Position numbers and translations under genes: made by a program. A stretch of 10,127 nt of DNA from Dehalococcoidia bacterium (GTDB lineage Bacteria; Chloroflexota; Dehalococcoidia; UBA2979): the NCBI GenBank assembly GCA_004297315.1, contig SCTU01000112.1:1-10127 (forward strand), given 5' to 3'. Below the pieces are notes generated by a model. It searched no databases. It saw only the letters and a list, made by a program, of their open reading frames with translations, and was not told the origin of the DNA. Below, piece by piece: positions 6,635 to 10,127 of the stretch (positions within the stretch are counted from its first letter, which is position 1; every line of letters begins with the position of its first letter).

Positions 6635-6700
6635 TGGGAACCCCGATCGCACTCAAATGTTTAGAGGTCATAACGATTCCGGCGTGGGCTCGCCGCGCGG

Positions 6701-6717
6701 CGAATCTGCGGGATTCG
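6701..6717. repeat. Inverted repeat, copy 2: CGAATC-TGCGG-GATTCG
   Basis: The same 6-bp arms as the element at 490-505, with one extra G in the centre. It lies between the divergent 3D-protein gene and tRNA-Phe, ending 7 bp before the proposed -35 box of the tRNA promoter. Shared arms and shared centre in two intergenic regions suggest a protein-binding site, although this is inference. Confidence 0.5.
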
Positions 6718-6724
6718 TTACTAC

Positions 6725-6753
6725 TTCCCCCCGGCAACGGGGTCGGATACGTT
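6725..6753 (+). promoter_or_regulatory. Promoter of tRNA-Phe
   Basis: TTCCCC (6725-6730), a 17-bp spacer and TACGTT (6748-6753) lie just before the tRNA, whose first base is 6763; transcription would start near 6760. The spacer holds a small inverted repeat, CCCCG-GCAA-CGGGG (6729-6742), which this promoter would not transcribe. Confidence 0.45.
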
Positions 6754-6762
6754 ACGGGCCGA

Positions 6763-6838
6763 GCCGAGGTAGCTCAGTTGGTAGAGCACGCGACTGAAAA
6801 TCGCGGAGTCGCCGGTTCAAGTCCGGCCCTCGGCACCA
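6763..6838 (+). tRNA. tRNA-Phe (anticodon GAA), CCA encoded
   Basis: This is a complete 76-base cloverleaf. The acceptor arms GCCGAGG (6763-6769) and CCTCGGC (6828-6834) pair fully. The D arm is GCTC-AGTTGGTA-GAGC. The anticodon stem is CGCGA/TCGCG with loop CTGAAAA, giving anticodon GAA at 6796-6798, which reads UUC and UUU. The variable loop is GAGTC. The T arm is GCCGG-TTCAAGT-CCGGC (6811-6827). The discriminator base is A (6835), followed by encoded CCA. All standard features are present, so it should be functional. Confidence 0.97.
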
Positions 6839-6844
6839 GCCCCT

Positions 6845-6872
6845 CCTCGACCCGTGCATTTCGCGGTCGAGG
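6845..6872 (+). terminator. Hairpin after tRNA-Phe, possible terminator
   Basis: A perfect 8-bp stem (CCTCGACC at 6845-6852, GGTCGAGG at 6865-6872) with a 12-base loop begins 6 bases after the tRNA CCA end. No T-run follows, so it is not a classic intrinsic terminator. It could stop transcription, aid 3' processing of the tRNA, or lie in the leader of the next gene, which starts 18 bases later. Confidence 0.4.
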
Positions 6873-6890
6873 GCTCTGGATGGACGGCGG

Positions 6891-7733
6891 ATGGCTCGCA
6901 TCCTGGTAGCCGCCAGCACGCCCGGCGCCGGCGCGACCACGGTCGCCGTCGGGCTGGCGCATCGCCTCGCATACGCCGGCCGGGACGTCCGCATCGAGCG
7001 GCTCGCCGGCGATGAGCGTGCCGCGGCTGACGCTGCTGTCTTCGCCACCCTCGAGTTCTGCTCGTCTTCGGGCGTGCCCGTCGACGCTGCCTCCGTGCCG
7101 GACGGCGGCGTCGTGGTGATCGAGGCGCCGGCCGGCGTCGAGGACGCCGCAGCGCTCGCCTCGCGCCTCGGCGCGAAGCTCGTCGCGGTGGACGGTGGAA
7201 GGGGCGCGCCCTCGGGTGCCGCGCTCACGATCACGAACCGCGCCCGCAAGGGGGACGCGCGCACGTTGCCGGAAGACCGCCTGTTGGCCGCGCCAACGGT
7301 CGGCCAGATCGCGGAGACCGCCCACGCGCGCGTCCTCGTCCGCTCGCAGGAAGGTGACCGCGCCGTCATCGAGCACATCGTCATCGGGGCGATCTCGCAC
7401 GACTCCGCGGACACGTACTTCGGGCGGTTCCCGCGCAAGGCCGTTGTCTGTCGCGCCGAGAAGACCGACCTCGGCCTGGCTGCGCTGCTGACGGGCGCAG
7501 AAGTCCTCGTGCTCTCCGGCGGCAACGACCCGAGCCCGTACCTGCTTGACCGCGCCGGTGCCAGCCGCGCCACCACGGTCCTGCTCACGCCAGAGGGTAC
7601 CGTCGAGACCGTGCGCGACATCGAAGGCCTGTACGGCACGGCCCCGTTCTCGCACGCCGCGAAGGTGGAACGCGCGGGCGAACTGATCGCCGCCGCCCTC
7701 GACGACGCCACACTCGCCTCGCTGCTCGCCTGA
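6891..7733 (+). CDS. DRTGG-domain protein with degenerate dethiobiotin-synthetase-like P-loop domain
   Basis: This 280-residue cytoplasmic protein has the architecture of the N-terminal part of long phosphotransacetylases and their stand-alone relatives. A BioD-like NTPase domain (1 to about 125) is followed by a DRTGG domain (about 135-250). The bridge LPEDRLLAAPTVGQIAE (126-142) is typical, as is the DRTGG body: YFGRFPRKAVV (176-186), LAALLTGAEVLVLSGG (196-211) and TVETVRDIEGLYG (237-249). Two key motifs are changed. The P-loop reads TPGAGATT (10-17) with Ala15 where the nucleotide-binding Lys is expected, and the DR of DRTGG is replaced within CRAEKTDLG. Normal ATP hydrolysis is therefore doubtful; a sensing or scaffold role is possible. 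No acetyltransferase domain follows. The ATG has only a weak GGATGG ribosome binding site. It may be co-transcribed with tRNA-Phe if the hairpin between them is leaky. Confidence 0.75.
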   Translation: MARILVAASTPGAGATTVAVGLAHRLAYAGRDVRIERLAGDERAAADAAVFATLEFCSSSGVPVDAASVPDGGVVVIEAPAGVEDAAALASRLGAKLVAVDGGRGAPSGAALTITNRARKGDARTLPEDRLLAAPTVGQIAETAHARVLVRSQEGDRAVIEHIVIGAISHDSADTYFGRFPRKAVVCRAEKTDLGLAALLTGAEVLVLSGGNDPSPYLLDRAGASRATTVLLTPEGTVETVRDIEGLYGTAPFSHAAKVERAGELIAAALDDATLASLLA

Positions 7734-7760
7734 CGTTCGCCCGCCTACAAGCCCTTTGAC

Positions 7761-7772
7761 GTGGCGCGCCAC
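7761..7772. repeat. Perfect 12-bp palindrome GTGGCGCGCCAC
   Basis: It lies in the 128-bp gap between the DRTGG-protein gene and the propeller gene, upstream of the latter's proposed -10 box. It could be an operator, but in such GC-rich DNA a 12-bp palindrome can arise by chance. Confidence 0.3.
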
Positions 7773-7802
7773 CTACTCCTGAACGACCCCGCCTTGTCAC
7801 TG

Positions 7803-7808
7803 TAGACT
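7803..7808 (+). promoter_or_regulatory. Possible -10 box of the propeller gene
   Basis: TAGACT fits TANNNT and would start a transcript near 7815, giving a leader of about 47 bases to the ATG at 7862. A weak -35 candidate, TGAACG (7780-7785), is 17 bp upstream. Confidence 0.35.
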
Positions 7809-7817
7809 GCGACGACA

Positions 7818-7835
7818 CTGGTGCGTTCGCACTAG
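7818..7835 (+). other. Leader hairpin before the propeller gene
   Basis: CTGGTGC (7818-7824) pairs with GCACTAG (7829-7835) over a GTTC loop, giving 7 pairs including one G-U. It falls in the predicted 5' leader, 14 bases before the GAGGAG ribosome binding site (7850-7855). It could affect translation or message stability; no ligand-binding fold is evident. Confidence 0.35.
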
Positions 7836-7861
7836 GACAGGTTTTGGTCGAGGAGCGTCGC

Positions 7862-9019
7862 ATGGCCGCCACACGCCTGCTCGTAGGGACGCGCAAGGGC
7901 GCGTGGGTCTACACCGCCGATGCCGCACGCCGGGAGTGGAGCATCTCCAAGCCCATGGTGCCGGGCTGGAGCGTTTACAACATGGCCGTTGACACGCGGC
8001 GCGGCACGCCTCGGCTGCTGGCGGGAGGCGGCCACTGGGCGTGGGGGCCGTACCTCGCCCGGAGCGACGACGGAGGCGAGACGTGGGACCAGCGTTCCAC
8101 GGGCCTCGCGTTCCCGACCGACATGGACGTGAAGCTGGGGTCGGTCTGGAATGTCCGCCCGGGACTCGCCTCGCAGCCGGGGGTCCTGTATGCGGGGACG
8201 CAGCCGGCGGGCCTGTTCCGCAGCACCGACTGGGGCGAGACCTGGGCACCGGTCGATGAGGTCAATCGCCATCCGCACCGTAAGTTCTGGGGCGAGAGCG
8301 GCGGTGGCGCCTCGACCTTGCACACGATCGAATTGCACCCCACCGACCCCGACTGCATGTACATCTCGGTCGCGACCGGCGGCACCTACGTCACCCGCGA
8401 CGGCGGCAAGACCTGGGGGATCTGCTCGCATCGCGCGATCCCGACCAACCCGATGCAGAAGAAGATGTGGGAGGACCTAGCGGCGAACTACCCGCAGTTC
8501 GCGGACATGGACTTTCCCGTGCCCCCGGGAGTCGACCCAGCCGCGGTGAACGAGATGCACAAGATGCGTCTCGACCCGAAGAACCCGAAGCGGATCTGGG
8601 CCCAGACGCACGTCGGTGTCTTCCGCACCGACGACGGCGGCGAACACTGGGACGACGTGACGCAGGGACTGCCCTCGTTCCACGGCTTCCCGATCGGCGT
8701 CTCACGGAACGGCGACGGCGCCGCCTTCGTCGTGCCCCTCACGTTCGAGGCCGACAACTTCCGCGTTGTGGACGGTCAGTTCGCCGTCTACCGCACCCGC
8801 GACGGCGGCGCTTCGTGGCAACGGCTGACCGAGGGCCTGCCCGGCCCTGACGACTACCAGAGCGTCTACCGCGAGGGCGTGGACACCGATGACGAGGGCG
8901 GGGTGTACGTGGGCACGTCGAACGGTGCGGTGTTCGCCTCGCCGGACGGCGGTGACCACTGGCAGCGGCTGCCCGGCACCCTCCCGCCAATCCTGAGCGT
9001 GACTGCTGCGACGTATTAG
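7862..9019 (+). CDS. Cytoplasmic Asp-box (BNR/sialidase-like) beta-propeller protein
   Basis: This 385-residue protein is built from propeller repeats. Six Asp-box motifs of the S/T-x-D-x-G-x-x-W type are visible, at residues 68-75, 121-128, 178-185, 256-263, 312-319 and 360-367. An unusual insert (about 186-235, MQKKMWEDLAANYPQF) lies between the third and fourth. The start, RLLVGTRKGAWVYTAD (5-20), has no signal peptide, so it is cytoplasmic. That sets it apart from secreted sialidases and from plant photosystem assembly propellers. Databases often name such proteins exo-alpha-sialidase, but the arginine triad of true sialidases cannot be identified here, so I make no enzymatic claim. A GAGGAG ribosome binding site 6 bases before the ATG at 7862 decides the start over the in-frame TTG at 7844. 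It converges on the SRPBCC pair, with 15 bp between stops. Confidence 0.8.
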   Translation: MAATRLLVGTRKGAWVYTADAARREWSISKPMVPGWSVYNMAVDTRRGTPRLLAGGGHWAWGPYLARSDDGGETWDQRSTGLAFPTDMDVKLGSVWNVRPGLASQPGVLYAGTQPAGLFRSTDWGETWAPVDEVNRHPHRKFWGESGGGASTLHTIELHPTDPDCMYISVATGGTYVTRDGGKTWGICSHRAIPTNPMQKKMWEDLAANYPQFADMDFPVPPGVDPAAVNEMHKMRLDPKNPKRIWAQTHVGVFRTDDGGEHWDDVTQGLPSFHGFPIGVSRNGDGAAFVVPLTFEADNFRVVDGQFAVYRTRDGGASWQRLTEGLPGPDDYQSVYREGVDTDDEGGVYVGTSNGAVFASPDGGDHWQRLPGTLPPILSVTAATY

Positions 9020-9034
9020 GCGGCCCGCGCCGGG

Positions 9035-9472
9035 TTACGCGCCCTGCGCCTCGACGAGCGTCTTCAACTGGCCGAGTACCATCGCCCAGTTGGCGGAAGA
9101 GTGCTCTCGTGACTCCTCGTCGGGGACGTTGTCCTGCGAGATCGTGACGGTGGTCTTGCCGTTGTGCTCGCGTACGCGCTGCTCCACGCGCTGGCGGTTC
9201 TCCTCGGTGTCGGGCAGGCCGGAGAAGTTGCTCCAGTACGTGTAGGCAAGCCGCTGCTGCGGCTCGAAGGCGAGGACAGTGCCGCCGTCCTCGTAGGTCT
9301 TCCCCTCCCAGACCCCGCGGAAGACGATCCGGCCGCCGACCTTCCAGTCGGTGTCGAGCTCGGTGCCGAAGAAGTACTGCTTCACGAGCGTCGGGTCGGT
9401 CAGCGCAGCCCACACGCGCCCCACTGGCGCCGCGATCTCGACGCTGGCCTCCGCCGTCAATCCACTGGCCAT
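9035..9472 (-). CDS. SRPBCC-fold protein of the AHSA1 type
   Basis: This 145-residue soluble protein has the START/Bet v 1-like (SRPBCC) fold of the activator-of-Hsp90 homologue group, which binds small hydrophobic molecules or serves as an uncharacterised helper. Typical features are the first strand and helix (VEIAAPVGRVWAALTDPTLV, 11-30), the YFFGTELDTDWKVGGRIVFRG segment (33-53, the family's W-x-x-G-x-x-x region), the GTVLAFEPQQRLAYTYW strand pair (64-80) and a long C-terminal helix (NWAMVLGQLKTLVE, 128-141). The ligand is unknown. Its ATG overlaps the TGA of the upstream SRPBCC gene by one base (TGATG), so the two are likely translated together. Confidence 0.85.
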   Translation of the reverse strand: MASGLTAEASVEIAAPVGRVWAALTDPTLVKQYFFGTELDTDWKVGGRIVFRGVWEGKTYEDGGTVLAFEPQQRLAYTYWSNFSGLPDTEENRQRVEQRVREHNGKTTVTISQDNVPDEESREHSSANWAMVLGQLKTLVEAQGA

Positions 9473-9987
9473 CAGGTCCGCGCCCCTTCCACACGCGCGA
9501 CCTCGCCGAACGACCGGGACAGGTCTGTCAGGTATCGCGTCACGCTACGGTCGTGGCCGATGACGAACCGGCTGATCGTGCGGAAGAGCGGGTGATAGAC
9601 CTCGCCGGCCTCGGTCACGGAGACCGCGGTGCCGCCCGGTGCCTGCTGAAGCGTCACCGTCCACGTGCCGCCGAACATCCGGTTCGCCACGACGCGCCGG
9701 ACGAGGCGCTCCGGCGGCACCGCCTCGATCGTCTCGAGGGCCAGGTCGCCCGCGTCGCGCCAGACCTCGTGCCCGTCGACGTCATCGAGGCGCACGGGAC
9801 GCTTCACGTCCGACCGCCATGTCGCCTGGCCCCCGAAGTCGGCCACGCGCTCCCAGATCACCTCACGTGGCTGTTGGATGACAACCCGGCGCGAAACCGT
9901 ATGGCCGCGCGGAAGAAACAGCCCGACGACTACTGGCGTCGCGACGAGAAACATCACGAGGCTGAGGACGGCGAGCGGTAGCGTCAC
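9472..9987 (-). CDS. Membrane-anchored SRPBCC-fold protein
   Basis: This protein of about 171 residues has an N-terminal membrane helix (about 2-26, LAVLSLVMFLVATPVVVGLF) followed by an SRPBCC (polyketide cyclase/dehydrase-like) domain. The domain shows VVIQQPREVIWERVADF, a WR-D-K/L strand region, ALETIEAVPPERLVRRV and a C-terminal helix (FRTISRFVIGHDRSVTRYL). The domain could face either side of the membrane and would bind a hydrophobic ligand; neither is settled. I chose the GTG at 9985-9987 because GAGGGA lies 6 bases upstream and it opens straight into the membrane helix. A GTG 13 codons earlier (10026) is in frame but has no ribosome binding site and would place the likely -10 box inside the gene. 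It is first in a two-gene operon with the AHSA1-type gene, with a one-base overlap. Confidence 0.75.
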   Translation of the reverse strand: MTLPLAVLSLVMFLVATPVVVGLFLPRGHTVSRRVVIQQPREVIWERVADFGGQATWRSDVKRPVRLDDVDGHEVWRDAGDLALETIEAVPPERLVRRVVANRMFGGTWTVTLQQAPGGTAVSVTEAGEVYHPLFRTISRFVIGHDRSVTRYLTDLSRSFGEVARVEGART

Positions 9988-10014
9988 GGTCGGTCCCTCG
10001 GCGCGGTGTGACCG

Positions 10015-10020
10015 ACGATA
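10015..10020 (-). promoter_or_regulatory. Possible -10 box of the SRPBCC operon
   Basis: TATCGT on the minus strand would start transcription near 10008, about 20 bases before the GTG at 9987. This leaves a short leader that contains GAGGGA. No clear -35 box is seen. Confidence 0.35.
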
Positions 10021-10102
10021 CAGCACGCCCGCGAGGTCGATGCAGGGGCAGTCCGCCTGCCCGTGCGCCGTCGTAGGGTGGGAGGCTCCTAGCGGAGGGG
10101 TC

Positions 10103-10127
10103 GTGGCGCGGTCGGCGTCGGGGTGGG
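10103..10127 (+). CDS. Possible start of a plus-strand gene (cut by window end)
   Basis: A GTG at 10103 follows GGAGGGG (10094-10100) closely, and TAGGGT (10074-10079) is a candidate -10 box. Eight codons (V/M A R S A S G W) remain open to the window edge. That is too little to name a product, and the spacing of 2 bases between ribosome binding site and start is short. It is divergent from the SRPBCC operon, as expected for a gene at this place. Confidence 0.25.

Noticed and set aside
5145..6737. Second long minus-strand frame overlapping the 3D-protein gene
   Set aside because: The other frame carries the signal peptide, SH3 and 3D motifs; this one is Arg/Gly-rich and low in complexity.
6891..6941. 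Frameshift or sequencing error as the cause of the missing P-loop Lys
   Set aside because: The frame is intact on both sides and the surrounding residues fit the family; a substitution in one codon (GCG) explains it.
6752..7772. Two long minus-strand frames opposite tRNA-Phe and the DRTGG-protein gene
   Set aside because: They read through the tRNA antisense and oppose a gene with clear homology.
1..10127. A new defence, mobile or biosynthetic gene cluster
   Set aside because: No nucleases, transposases, integrases, phage genes, CRISPR repeats or biosynthetic enzymes are present, and the genes are short, mixed-strand, mostly housekeeping or envelope units.

Overview
This is a GC-rich bacterial window carrying ordinary chromosomal genes on both strands. 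I see no insertion sequence, phage gene, CRISPR array or rRNA. The base composition fits Chloroflexota (Dehalococcoidia-like) best, as does the gene mix: a MscL with a C-terminal Cys4 tail, a DRTGG-domain protein with a dethiobiotin-synthetase-like front end, a cytoplasmic Asp-box propeller, and an SH3/3D surface protein. A high-GC actinobacterium is possible. This placement is inference, because no lineage marker is present beyond one tRNA.

Layout. On the minus strand, 1-465 is the N-terminal third of an M16 zinc peptidase, cut by the window edge. Divergent from it, a membrane-anchored NodB-type polysaccharide deacetylase (572-1306) and a MscL mechanosensitive channel (1325-1729) form a short plus-strand operon. 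This operon meets a thioredoxin-like lipoprotein gene (2631-1726, minus) tail to tail, and the two stop codons share the palindrome CTAG. From a compact divergent promoter region, a ROK-family sugar kinase (2712-3644) is followed by an ABC-F ATPase (3691-5289). A secreted SH3/3D-domain protein (6604-5303, minus) converges on the ABC-F gene. A 158-bp intergenic region with divergent promoters separates it from tRNA-Phe(GAA) (6763-6838). The tRNA is followed by a hairpin, a degenerate DRTGG-domain protein (6891-7733) and an Asp-box beta-propeller protein (7862-9019). Two SRPBCC proteins form a coupled minus-strand pair (9987-9035), and a possible new plus-strand gene begins at about 10103.

How the genes relate. 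Several act at the cell envelope (deacetylase, MscL, lipoprotein, 3D protein, membrane SRPBCC protein), but nothing shows that they form one pathway. The most useful signals are small. One inverted repeat occurs in two separate divergent intergenic regions. Three genes have a TANNNT box 6-7 bp before the ATG, which suggests leaderless transcripts. Several proteins lack or shift residues usually conserved in their families: the P-loop Lys of the DRTGG protein, the second metal His of the deacetylase and a zinc Cys of the ROK kinase. I found no convincing new multi-gene system.
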